Positions 50,878-58,953 of a stretch of 64,000 nt of DNA are shown here, piece by piece (position 1 is the stretch's first letter; each line of letters starts with the position of its first letter). The stretch covers positions 2,914,001 through 2,978,000 of the forward strand of contig NZ_CP097332.1 in NCBI RefSeq assembly GCF_023516435.1, written 5' to 3'. The stretch is from Jatrophihabitans telluris (lineage in GTDB: Bacteria; Actinomycetota; Actinomycetes; Mycobacteriales; Jatrophihabitantaceae). The notes beneath the pieces are model-generated. The model saw only the letters and a list, made by a program, of their open reading frames with translations. It had not been told where the DNA came from and made no database searches. The translations under genes were made by a program, and so were the position numbers.

Positions 50878-52056
50878 TCAGTCGTCGGCGGGCACCGGGC
50901 GCAGGTTACGCGACCACTTCTCCTCGATGCGGCCGAATCGCCAGATCACCAGCGCGCCGGCCCAGGCCAGGACGAACAGCCCGACGATCCCGTACCCGGC
51001 GTAGTCCAGTGGGATGCCCGCGATGGCAGCGATCACCCCGGTGTCGATGTGGGCCTCGTTGGCCAGTACGCCGACCAGTTCCACGGTGCCGATGATCAAG
51101 GCGACCGCTACCGAAATGGCGGTGATGGTCAGGTTGTAGAACACCTTGCGCACCGGCTTGAGGAAAGCCCAGCCGTAGGCGGCGTTCATGAAGACTCCGT
51201 CGATGGTGTCGAGCAGGCACATGCCCGCCGCGAACAGCACCGGCAGTACGAGGATGGCGTAGAACGGCAGGTTGAACGCCGCGGCCCCGCCGGCGATGAC
51301 CAGCAGCCCGACCTCGGTGGCGGTGTCGAAGCCCAGCCCGAACAGCACGCCGATCGGGTAGATGTGACCCGGCTTGCGCACGGTCTTGAGCAGGCCGCCG
51401 AGCAGCCGGTTCATGAAACCGCGCTTGTTCAGGTGGGCTTCGAGTTCGGCCTCGTCGTACTCGCCGTGCCGCATCCGCCGGAACACCCCGACGATGCCGA
51501 CCAACACGACCAGGTTGAGGATTCCCAGCATCCAGAGGAACAAACCGGAGACCGAGGGCCCGATCAGGCTCGTCCAGACGTGCAGGCGGGAACTGTTGTT
51601 GGCGACCTGCCCGGCCAGGGCCTTGATACCGAAGCTGAGCAGGACACACAGGGCGAACACGATGGTGGAGTGTCCGAGGGAGAACCAGAAACCGACCGAC
51701 AACGGCTTGCGGCCCCGGCCGGTCTGGAGGTCTTCAGCGTCGAGCGCGTCGGCGAGCAGCTTGCGGGTGGTGTTGTCGACCGCGGCGATATGGTCGGCGT
51801 CGAAGGCGTGTCGCATGCCGAGGGTGTAGGCGAACAGGCCGACTCCGACGGTGAACACCGGATGATCCCCGCCGATCTGGAAGTGCTGCGGGGCCACCAG
51901 GCCGAGCAGCACCCCGAAGCCGAGGACGTGCAGCAGCACGATGAACGCACCCATGCCGAACAGCGAGCGCCGGTCGGCCGAGGTCAACGTGCGCCAGAAC
52001 AGAGCGAGCCGGGATCCGGCCGACCGGTCGACCCGATCCAGCACCGTATCGCTCAT
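50878..52056 (-). CDS. High-affinity nickel/cobalt transporter (HoxN/NixA, NiCoT)
   Basis: A 392-residue membrane protein with about eight helices. The NiCoT signature RHAFDADHIAAVDN carries the HX4DH motif of helix II needed for metal transport, and the second signature GLGFDTATEVGLL is intact. It imports Ni2+ or Co2+ at low concentration. ATG at 52056 replaces an upstream extension of low-complexity sequence. A Nur-type box lies 68 bases upstream, so nickel repression is expected, which favours Ni2+ as substrate. Confidence 0.93.
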   Translation of the reverse strand: MSDTVLDRVDRSAGSRLALFWRTLTSADRRSLFGMGAFIVLLHVLGFGVLLGLVAPQHFQIGGDHPVFTVGVGLFAYTLGMRHAFDADHIAAVDNTTRKLLADALDAEDLQTGRGRKPLSVGFWFSLGHSTIVFALCVLLSFGIKALAGQVANNSSRLHVWTSLIGPSVSGLFLWMLGILNLVVLVGIVGVFRRMRHGEYDEAELEAHLNKRGFMNRLLGGLLKTVRKPGHIYPIGVLFGLGFDTATEVGLLVIAGGAAAFNLPFYAILVLPVLFAAGMCLLDTIDGVFMNAAYGWAFLKPVRKVFYNLTITAISVAVALIIGTVELVGVLANEAHIDTGVIAAIAGIPLDYAGYGIVGLFVLAWAGALVIWRFGRIEEKWSRNLRPVPADD

Positions 52057-52120
52057 TCGCCGTCCCCCCGCTTGTGGGTACGTGGCCGTGCCCACTCCGA
52101 CCGTAGAACCGAGGACCAGA

Positions 52121-52420
52121 CTATTGCAAGGACTTTGCAACAAGTCCGGGCAGGTCAGCCGGGAATTCGGAGCGGTCGACGGAACGGATCGGGGCAGGGT
52201 CGGTGGCAGGGTCGGCGGCAGCGTCGGTTGCAGGGTCGGCGGCGGTGGCCCGCTTGGCCGCCTCGCCCATCTCGAAGGCGTCCGAGGCCCAATCTCCCAC
52301 TTCGCGAGCAACGTCACGAACAGCGCCGGTGATGATCACGGCGATGCGGCCGATGTGCTCGGCGGCGGACTCGGTCAGCACCTGGGCGAGGTCCTTGCGC
52401 GCCTCGAAACGAGAAATCAC
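52121..52420 (-). CDS. Small protein behind the desaturase, unknown function
   Basis: A 99-residue protein, VISRFEARKDLAQVLTESAAEHIGRIAVIITGAVRDVAREVGDWASDAFEMGEAAK..., with an amphipathic N-terminal helical half and a low-complexity Ala/Asp/Pro/Thr repeat (ATDPATD type) before the end. GTG at 52420 lies ten bases after the desaturase stop, so it belongs to that operon. I know no function. Its last codons coincide with the Nur-type box of the next gene. Confidence 0.65.
   Translation of the reverse strand: MISRFEARKDLAQVLTESAAEHIGRIAVIITGAVRDVAREVGDWASDAFEMGEAAKRATAADPATDAAADPATDPAPIRSVDRSEFPADLPGLVAKSLQ
52124..52140 (-). promoter_or_regulatory. Nur-type nickel-responsive operator
   Basis: TTGCAA-GGACT-TTGCAA matches the Nur box TTGCAA-N5-TTGCAA described for the nickel uptake regulator of Streptomyces, at all twelve defined positions. 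It lies 68 bases before the start codon of the nickel transporter, a sensible operator place. No nur gene is in the window. Confidence 0.75.
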
Positions 52421-52430
52421 GCCCGCGCTC

Positions 52431-53579
52431 TCAGGCCGCGGCCGGCGCGGACAGGCCCGGCTCGACCACGTTGATCGCCGGGCGCGGACGCGGACCAGCT
52501 GCGCGTCCGAAGCCCGGTAGCGCGAGCTTGACGATCTTGCCGTAGACCGAGCCGAGCTGGCGGGACAGGCGTCCGGCGTTGTACGGCAGGCCGTACTTCT
52601 CGCACAGCGCCTGCACCTCCGGAGCGATCTGGCCATAGCGGCGGGCCGGCAGGTCCGGGAACAGGTGATGCTCGATCTGGAAGGACAGATTGCCCGTCAT
52701 CACATGAAAGAGCTTGGAGCCGGTGATGTTGGCCGATCCGAGCATCTGACGCAGATACCAACGGCCACGGCTCTCGTTCTCCGTTTCCTGTTCGGTGAAG
52801 GTGGCCACGCCCGTCGGGAAATGCCCGCAGAAGATGATCGAGAACGCCCACACGTTGCGGACCAGATTGGCGGTCGCGTTGGCGGCCAGTGTGGGGACGA
52901 ACAACGGTCCGGTCAGGGCCGGGAACAGCAGGTAGTCCTTGAGCACCTGACGTCCGGCCTTTCGATACCACTGCCGGGCCAGGACTCGTACCTCGTCCAG
53001 GGACTTCTCTCCGGTGACGACTCGTTCGGCCTCCAGATCATGCAGCATGACGCCCCACTCGAAGCCGACCATCAGCAGAAACGCGTAGAGGGGATTGCCG
53101 AGGTAGTAGGGGTTCCACCGCTGTGCGGGATCCATTCGCAGGATGCCGTAGCCGATGTCCCGGTCCTTGCCGATGATGTTGGTGAAGGTGTGATGCATGT
53201 AGTTGTGCGAGTGGCGCCACTGCTCGGCTGGACACACGGTGTCCCACTCGAACATGCGCGAGTTCAGCGACGGGTCCCGCATCCAGTCGTACTGGCCGTG
53301 CATGACGTTGTGCCCGATCTCCATGTTGTCGAGAATCTTCGACAGGGACAGCGCTGCGACGCTGGCCAACCAGAACGGGGGCAGGAAGCCGAGATAGCCA
53401 AGACCGCGTCCGGCTACCTCGAATCCGCGTTGCACCTTGAGCACCCGGTAGATGTAGTCACGATCCGGGGAGCCGAGATCGTCCACGATGCGTTTGCGCA
53501 GCGCGTCGAGCTCCTGGCCCAGCTCGTCGATCTGTGCCTCGGTAAGCACGATCGGGTGGGATGCATCGGTGGTAGGCAT
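52431..53579 (-). CDS. Membrane fatty acid (acyl-CoA) desaturase, DesA3-like
   Basis: A 382-residue di-iron membrane desaturase. Three His boxes are visible: GHNVMHGQYDW, WRHSHNYMHHTF and QIEHHLFPDL. Hydrophobic stretches between boxes give about four helices. It inserts a double bond, probably at delta-9 of stearoyl-CoA. ATG at 53579 is preceded by GAGAAGGAGAAA. It follows a matching reductase gene at 67 bases, the same order as the mycobacterial reductase-DesA3 pair, so the electron chain is encoded together. Confidence 0.92.
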   Translation of the reverse strand: MPTTDASHPIVLTEAQIDELGQELDALRKRIVDDLGSPDRDYIYRVLKVQRGFEVAGRGLGYLGFLPPFWLASVAALSLSKILDNMEIGHNVMHGQYDWMRDPSLNSRMFEWDTVCPAEQWRHSHNYMHHTFTNIIGKDRDIGYGILRMDPAQRWNPYYLGNPLYAFLLMVGFEWGVMLHDLEAERVVTGEKSLDEVRVLARQWYRKAGRQVLKDYLLFPALTGPLFVPTLAANATANLVRNVWAFSIIFCGHFPTGVATFTEQETENESRGRWYLRQMLGSANITGSKLFHVMTGNLSFQIEHHLFPDLPARRYGQIAPEVQALCEKYGLPYNAGRLSRQLGSVYGKIVKLALPGFGRAAGPRPRPAINVVEPGLSAPAAA

Positions 53580-53646
53580 GAGGTTTCTCCTTCTCTCCGG
53601 TCCGCTCGGGGCGAAACGGAGTGTGATGAGATTCGCGAATCGAAGG

Positions 53647-54870
53647 TCAGAGTTGGACCGTGACGTCACCGACCGGAACGGAGATGCACAGCTGCACCGT
53701 CGAATCCTCTTCGGTGTCGAGGTCGCCGGTGAGCAGGTTGCGGGTGTAGCCTTGCTTCTTCACGGTCGAACAGGTGAAGCAGATGCCCATCCGGCAGCCG
53801 TAGGCCGGGTCCAGGCCCGCGGCTTCGGCCTGTTCCAGCAGAGTCGTGCCGTCGTTGACCGAATCGATGTTGCTTCTGAGGAAGCGAAGCTGTCCGGCTT
53901 CGGCTTCGGCTTCGGGTGCGGCGGTGGCCTGTCGGGACGGCGGAGTGAACTCCTCGAAGTGCAACCGTTCGGTCAGCCCCGCGTCGGCATAGCAAGCCCG
54001 CACGGATCGCATCAGTCCGGCCGGTCCGCACAGGAAGGTCTGCGCCTCTGCGTGCCATGGCGCGGCCTCGTACAGGTGAGCGGCGCTGAAGTACCCGGCC
54101 AGGTCGCCGGTGTCGTCGTCGGAACCCGGGTAGGCCAGGACGAGCCGCAGCGATGGGCAATGCTCGGCCAGCTCCCGCAGTTCGGCCAGGTGAGCGACCG
54201 TCGCCTCGGTACGCCCATAGTGAAGAAAGACGATCTCGCCCCGATAGCGACCCCGACGAGATTCGTCGACCAGCGTTCGCGCCATCGACAACACGGGTGT
54301 GATTCCGCTGCCACCGCTGATCAACAGGATCCGTTCGGGTCGTGGATCGGGCAGGGTGAAGGCGCCACCGGCCTGGGACAGTCTCACGACGGTTCCGGCA
54401 ATGGCGTGCTCGTTCAGATGGCTGGACACGACACCGTCGGCGTGTGCCTTGACCGTGAGTTCGAAGTCGCCGGTGGAGCGGTGCTGTGAGCTGATCGGTG
54501 AGTAGCAGCGGGTGCGCACGACGCCGTCGATGTCGAGGCTGACCTGGACGAACTGGCCGGCGCGGAACCCCTGCCAGTGGCGGTTCGGTCGAATGGTGAG
54601 GGTGACGGTGTCTTCGGTCGTGCGCCGGACAGCCATGATCCGGCCCCGCAATTCGCGCACTGTGAGGCGAGGATGCAGCAGTTCGAGGTAACGGTCGACG
54701 TGGTGCGGTGCGGCCAGGGCAGACAGCAGCGTGTCAACGGTCCCCAGCGCGCTCCGGACGGCAAGACGGCCGGCGGCGGTGACGGCCCGCGCTGAGCTGC
54801 TGCGGGCGGGCGCCGGGGCATCGTAGGGCGCGGGCCCAAACTCGTGTGGCAGATCGATGAGGGCGGTCAT
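53647..54870 (-). CDS. Ferredoxin-linked NAD(P)H oxidoreductase for the desaturase
   Basis: A 407-residue protein: an FAD domain (RCYSPISSQ), an NAD domain (ERILLISGGSGITPVLSM, FLCGPAGLM) and a C-terminal plant-type [2Fe-2S] ferredoxin domain (CRMGICFTC...C). It passes electrons from NAD(P)H to the desaturase encoded next. ATG at 54870 has GGAGG five bases upstream. Upstream at 54897-54905 lies the small palindrome TTCACTGAA in an AT-rich stretch, possibly part of a TetR-type operator for lipid control. Confidence 0.92.
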   Translation of the reverse strand: MTALIDLPHEFGPAPYDAPAPARSSSARAVTAAGRLAVRSALGTVDTLLSALAAPHHVDRYLELLHPRLTVRELRGRIMAVRRTTEDTVTLTIRPNRHWQGFRAGQFVQVSLDIDGVVRTRCYSPISSQHRSTGDFELTVKAHADGVVSSHLNEHAIAGTVVRLSQAGGAFTLPDPRPERILLISGGSGITPVLSMARTLVDESRRGRYRGEIVFLHYGRTEATVAHLAELRELAEHCPSLRLVLAYPGSDDDTGDLAGYFSAAHLYEAAPWHAEAQTFLCGPAGLMRSVRACYADAGLTERLHFEEFTPPSRQATAAPEAEAEAGQLRFLRSNIDSVNDGTTLLEQAEAAGLDPAYGCRMGICFTCSTVKKQGYTRNLLTGDLDTEEDSTVQLCISVPVGDVTVQL

Positions 54871-54964
54871 GACGACCTCCATTCGGTGTACGACCGTTCA
54901 CTGAATTTGTATCAATAGTGGGCTCGTCCGTCAACGCGAGGTGCCCTGCGCCACACGGATGCCT

Positions 54965-55060
54965 GCAACGAGGGCAACCTCAACGGGCTGGCGGCTGCAA
55001 CGAGGGCAACCTCAACGGGCTGGGATGCGCAACGAGGGCAACCTCAACGGGGGGGAGATG
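54965..55060 (-). repeat. 32-bp tandem repeat array D, three copies
   Basis: GCAACGAGGGCAACCTCAAC begins at 54965, 54997 and 55029, again exactly 32 bases apart; on the minus strand this is the same core as arrays A and C. The linker here is GGGCTGGCGGCT or GGGCTGGGATGC, unlike the other loci. Unlike A-C it lies in the gap between two divergent genes (reductase and ribokinase), upstream of both. Confidence 0.95.
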
Positions 55061-55093
55061 CGTGAAACGTCCTATCCCATCTAGGGTTGCGCC

Positions 55094-55987
55094 ATGCCCG
55101 AAAGGTCCCGCGCCGGCACCGGGCTCGTCGTCGTGGGGTCGGCCAACGTGGACCTCGTAATCGCCGTTCGCGAACTTCCACAGCGCGGAGACACCGTGCT
55201 CGCCACCGGGATGACCCGTGGCGCCGGCGGAAAGGGCGCCAATCAGGCGGTTGCCGCCGCGCGGGACGGGGCCGGAGTCACATTCGTCGGCTCGCTCGGC
55301 CGTGACGCCGACGGCGACTGGCTGCTGGGCCAGTTGGCTGAGGCGGGCATCGATACATCGCTGGTCCGACGGGTGGGCGTGCCGACCGGAACCGCCGTCG
55401 TCACGGTGGCCGAGGACGGCGAGAACGCCATCGTGGTGGTGGGCGGCGCCAATCAGAATCTGATCGACCTGACCGACACCGAAGTGGCCACGATCGCGGG
55501 CGCCCGAGTGCTCCTCGTCCAGCTCGAGATACCGGTCCAGACGGTCACGGCCGCGATTGCCGCGGCGTCCGATCGAGCCACCGTCGTGCTCAACGCCGCA
55601 CCGGCGCTGCCACTGCCCGACGAACTGCTCCGGCTCGTCGACGTGCTCGTCGTCAACGAGACCGAAGCGCGGGCGATGAGCGGGTGGGATCGGAGCGTGC
55701 CGACCACGATCACCACGCTCGGATCACGCGGGGTCACCCTCAGCCGGCCTGACGGCACCCGCGTCGAAGTGCCCGGGATTTCGGTGAACGCGATCGATGC
55801 CACCGCGGCGGGCGATACGTTCTGTGGGGTGCTCGGCGCGGCCCTCGCGCGCGGCCAGCGGATCGAGGACGCCGTCGAGCGGGCCAACGCGGCGGCCTCG
55901 CTGGCAGTGCGGCGCCGCGGCGCGCAGTCCTCGATCCCGCACGCCGCGGAAACCGATGCTCACTTGACCGGCGGAGGTCGCCCCTAG
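55094..55987 (+). CDS. rbsK: Ribokinase (PfkB family)
   Basis: A 297-residue PfkB sugar kinase. VVVGSANVDLVIAVRELPQRGDTV and GGKGANQAVAAAR form the substrate side; DATAAGDTFCGVL is the C-terminal signature with the catalytic Asp. It phosphorylates ribose at O5. TAGGGT seven bases before the ATG looks like a -10 element, so the transcript may be leaderless. No ribose transporter is adjacent. Specificity for ribose is by family pattern only. Confidence 0.88.
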   Translation: MPERSRAGTGLVVVGSANVDLVIAVRELPQRGDTVLATGMTRGAGGKGANQAVAAARDGAGVTFVGSLGRDADGDWLLGQLAEAGIDTSLVRRVGVPTGTAVVTVAEDGENAIVVVGGANQNLIDLTDTEVATIAGARVLLVQLEIPVQTVTAAIAAASDRATVVLNAAPALPLPDELLRLVDVLVVNETEARAMSGWDRSVPTTITTLGSRGVTLSRPDGTRVEVPGISVNAIDATAAGDTFCGVLGAALARGQRIEDAVERANAAASLAVRRRGAQSSIPHAAETDAHLTGGGRP

Positions 55988-56025
55988 GGCGACGTCGGCT
56001 GGGCCGCCACCGTCAACCTGCCCGC

Positions 56026-56547
56026 TCAGGGCGTCACGGACTCCGCACGGCGCGGCAGCTTCCAGCCCGGCCGGACGTAGTGGCAGGTATAGCCGTTGGG
56101 GTACTGCTGCAGGTAGTCCTGGTGCTCGGGCTCGGCTTCCCAGAACGGACCCGCCGGCACGAGTTCGGTGACGACCTTGCCGGGCCACAGGCCGGAGGCA
56201 TCGACGTCGGCGATGGTGTCCTCCGCGATCCGCTTCTGCTCGTCGTCGAGGTAGAAGATGGCCGACCGGTAGCTGGCACCGATGTCGTTGCCCTGCCGGT
56301 TTCTCGTCGAGGGATCGTGAATCTGGAAGAAGAACTCCAGCAGGTCGCGGTAGGACGTCTGGCTCGGATCGAAGATGATCTCCAGCGCCTCGGCGTGATT
56401 GCCGTGGTTGCGGTAGGTCGCGTTCGCAACCTCGCCGCCGGTGTAACCCACGCGGGTGGCCAGCACGCCGGGCTGGCGGCGCACGAGCTCCTGAACGCCC
56501 CAGAAACATCCGCCGGCGAGTACGGCCTTCTCGGTCTGTTGTGTCAT
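56026..56547 (-). CDS. msrA: Peptide methionine sulfoxide reductase A
   Basis: A 173-residue Msr[32 protein letters not shown] contains the catalytic Cys in GCFWG; the [13 protein letters not shown] and [28 protein letters not shown] segments are typical. It repairs methionine-S-sulfoxide. It has only the single catalytic Cys in GCFWG and no obvious C-terminal resolving Cys pair. ATG at 56547 is family-consistent. It is convergent with rbsK. Confidence 0.94.
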   Translation of the reverse strand: MTQQTEKAVLAGGCFWGVQELVRRQPGVLATRVGYTGGEVANATYRNHGNHAEALEIIFDPSQTSYRDLLEFFFQIHDPSTRNRQGNDIGASYRSAIFYLDDEQKRIAEDTIADVDASGLWPGKVVTELVPAGPFWEAEPEHQDYLQQYPNGYTCHYVRPGWKLPRRAESVTP

Positions 56548-56692
56548 TTGCGGTTCATCCTCTTCTCGATGGTGCGCACCGGTGGAACCCACGGTAGGGA
56601 TCGTGAAGGGTTCGCACCAGTGACGAAACACCGCCGGCCGTGCGGTGATTCCACAGGTAAAGGGCTCATCGAGAAGGCGCGGCGCGCAGCGC

Positions 56693-57370
56693 TCAGCGTG
56701 CCGGCCGAGCCCAGCGCCGGACATGCTCCGGGACGTCGATGCCCTCGGCCACGTTGGCGGCCGTCTCCGGCGGCGCGGCCCCGGCCGTGAGTGGCAGGAC
56801 ACCGGCCCAGAACGGGAGAGTCAGGTCTTCCTCCTCGTCCATCGGGTCGCCGCTGCGCACCTTGAGCGAGACGTTCTCCAGCTCCAGTGCGAGCACCGTG
56901 GTGGCGGCCAGCTCCCTGCCCGAGGGTCCACGGACGTGATCGGAACGTCCGGGCACCACGGCGTCCACGAGGCAGGTCAGCGCCGAGCGCTTCTCGGCCT
57001 CATCGGTAACCCGGCGGGCCACGCCGTGGACGACCACCGAGCGGGAGTTGATCGAGTGGTTGAACGCCGACCGGGCCAGCACGAGCCCATCCACGAGGGT
57101 GACCGTCACACAGATCGGGATTCCGCCGTCCCCGGCGTCGCCGGCCGCTCTGAGCGCCCGCGCTCCGCTGGAGCCGTGCAGGTAAAGCCGCTCCCCGACC
57201 CGGGCGTGCAACTGGGGCAACACGACGGGCAGGCCGTCCATCACGAACCCGACATGGCACAGCAACGCCTCATCGAGCACCGCGTGGACGGCGGCCCGAT
57301 CGTAGGAGACCCGCTCCCGGTGCCGGGTCGGTGTGGTCTCGGGTCGGACGGGGTAGCTTGCGTCGGTCAT
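56693..57370 (-). CDS. PNPOx-like FMN-binding split-barrel protein
   Basis: A 225-residue pyridoxamine-5'-phosphate-oxidase-like protein of the Nim/flavin-nucleotide-binding type ([44 protein letters not shown]..., [17 protein letters not shown]). It probably binds FMN or F420 and reduces a small molecule; the substrate is unknown. It diverges from a MocR-type regulator, which commonly controls PLP-related genes, so a link to vitamin B6 is possible. Confidence 0.82.
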   Translation of the reverse strand: MTDASYPVRPETTPTRHRERVSYDRAAVHAVLDEALLCHVGFVMDGLPVVLPQLHARVGERLYLHGSSGARALRAAGDAGDGGIPICVTVTLVDGLVLARSAFNHSINSRSVVVHGVARRVTDEAEKRSALTCLVDAVVPGRSDHVRGPSGRELAATTVLALELENVSLKVRSGDPMDEEEDLTLPFWAGVLPLTAGAAPPETAANVAEGIDVPEHVRRWARPAR

Positions 57371-57388
57371 CGCTGCTGGATCCGCTTC

Positions 57389-57412
57389 TTGTATTGGTAC
57401 AATCGTCAAATG
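57389..57412. promoter_or_regulatory. Divergent promoter/operator, probable leaderless MocR start
   Basis: The inverted repeat TTGTA-TTGG-TACAA spans 57389-57402. TACAAT (57398-57403) matches a -10 element and ends seven bases before the A of the MocR ATG (57410), so transcription would start at the start codon. A second TACAAT lies just inside the coding region (57419-57424). The IR would also cover the promoter of the leftward gene. Confidence 0.6.
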
Positions 57413-58744
57413 GCGTCGATACAATACAGGCCGATCGGGCACACCGCCAAAGACATTGCCGCAGACGTGGAGACCGCGGTGCGAGACGGACGACTGTCCC
57501 CCGGCGAACCGCTCCCGCCGGTCCGGTCACTGGCCACCGAGTTGGGCCTGGCCCCGGGGACCGTCGCCGCGGCCTACGGCCAGCTGCGCGAACGCGGGTT
57601 GGTCGAGACCCGAGGCCGTCGGGGCACCTTCGTGCGCCCGCGGCCGCCCATTGCCACACGCTCCCAGCCGCAGCCGGGCCACGCGGGCGCGCTCGACTTG
57701 GCCAGCGGCCAGCCCGACCCGCGCCTGCTGCCGAAGTTGAACCCGGGCCCGTTGCGCCACCGGTCTCCGGCCGCCGCACCCCAGGAGTTCGTGTTGCCCG
57801 AGTTACGTGAGCAGGCTCGCGATCGCCTGGTCCGCGACGGTGTACCGGCCGAGTGGATCAGCGTCACCTCCGGCGGCCTGGACGCGATCGGCCGGGTGCT
57901 GTCGGCCCACCTGCGCGCCGGCGACACCGTCGCCGTGGAGGACCCGGGCTGGCCCAACGCACTGGATCTCATCGCCACGATGGGACTGCGGGTCCTGCCC
58001 CTGGAACTCGACGCGGCGGGCATCCGGCCCGAAGGACTCACTCGCGCCCTGCACGCCGGCGCACGAGCGCTCATCGTGACCAACCGGGCACAGAACCCGA
58101 CGGGTTCGTACCTGACGGCCGAGCGGGCCCGGCAGCTCCGGGCCGTGCTGGGCGACCATCCCGACACCCTTGTCGTCGAGGACGATCACGCGGGCGAGTT
58201 GGCGACGGCCGGGCTGGCCACGCTCGCCGGCGCCACCGAATCCTGGGGGTTCATCCGTTCCGCCTCCAAGCCCTACGGCCCGGACCTGCGGGTCGGCACC
58301 CTGACCGGTGACGAGACGACCGTCGCGCGGGTCGAGGGCCGGATGCGGACCACATCGGGATGGGTCAGCCTGCTGCTCCAGCAGCTGCTGCTGAACCTGT
58401 GGACCTCCGAGCGAACCGGCACCGTCATCCGGCGGGCCAGGCACGCCTATGACGACCGGCGACTGGGCCTGGTTTCCGCGCTCACCGACCGCGGCCTGTC
58501 GGCAACGGGGGCGAGCGGGCTGAACGTCTGGGTTGCGGTGGCGGACGAGACAGCGGTCGTCACCGGGCTGCTGGCCGGTGGCTGGAGCGTTGCGGCCGGG
58601 TCGCGCTTTCGCCAGCGCAGCGCGCCGGGCATCCGCATCACGGTCAGCAATCTCGACCTCGCCCAGCTGGACAGGCTGGCGGACGACGTCGCCGAGGCCT
58701 GCGGATCGGCGACGAATGCGGCCACCGGCGGCTACTCGGTGTGA
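57410..58744 (+). CDS. MocR family regulator (GntR-aminotransferase fusion)
   Basis: A 444-residue fusion. Residues 5-75 are a GntR winged helix (DIAADVETAVRDGRLSPGEPLPPVRSLATELGLAPGTVAAAYGQLRERGLVETRGRRGTFV). Residues about 110-440 are an aminotransferase-I fold with the PLP Lys in IRSASKPYGPDLRVG. MocR proteins sense PLP or amino acids; PdxR is the best-known example. It probably controls the divergent PNPOx-like gene. Whether it is PdxR or another MocR cannot be told. Confidence 0.9.
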   Translation: MASIQYRPIGHTAKDIAADVETAVRDGRLSPGEPLPPVRSLATELGLAPGTVAAAYGQLRERGLVETRGRRGTFVRPRPPIATRSQPQPGHAGALDLASGQPDPRLLPKLNPGPLRHRSPAAAPQEFVLPELREQARDRLVRDGVPAEWISVTSGGLDAIGRVLSAHLRAGDTVAVEDPGWPNALDLIATMGLRVLPLELDAAGIRPEGLTRALHAGARALIVTNRAQNPTGSYLTAERARQLRAVLGDHPDTLVVEDDHAGELATAGLATLAGATESWGFIRSASKPYGPDLRVGTLTGDETTVARVEGRMRTTSGWVSLLLQQLLLNLWTSERTGTVIRRARHAYDDRRLGLVSALTDRGLSATGASGLNVWVAVADETAVVTGLLAGGWSVAAGSRFRQRSAPGIRITVSNLDLAQLDRLADDVAEACGSATNAATGGYSV

Positions 58745-58770
58745 GCGGACCGTCCGGCGCGGGAGAACTC

Positions 58771-58850
58771 GCGGCGTCCTGCGGCGTCCTGCGGCGTCCT
58801 GCGGCGCCCTGCGGCGTCCTGCGGTGTCGTGCGGTGTCCCGCGGTGCCAC
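58771..58850. repeat. 10-bp tandem repeat, eight copies
   Basis: GCGGCGTCCT and variants (GCGGCGCCCT, GCGGTGTCGT, GCGGTGTCCC, GCGGTGCCAC) repeat in exact 10-base steps from 58771 to 58850. The array lies between the MocR and paaK genes, about 100 bases before the paaK start. One helical turn per unit would put all copies on one DNA face. Confidence 0.85.
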
Positions 58851-58953
58851 TGCGAATGTTCGGACCACGACCGGACGCCGCCAACCGGACTGGCGACTCC
58901 GGCCCTCCATCGGCGACAGTAGCGGGGTCCGTCTCCACGCGAAGGGTGCCACG

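Noticed and set aside
50878-55000. Continuous operon from the reductase to the nickel transporter
   Set aside because: A Nur-type operator directly before the transporter implies its own promoter, although read-through remains possible.
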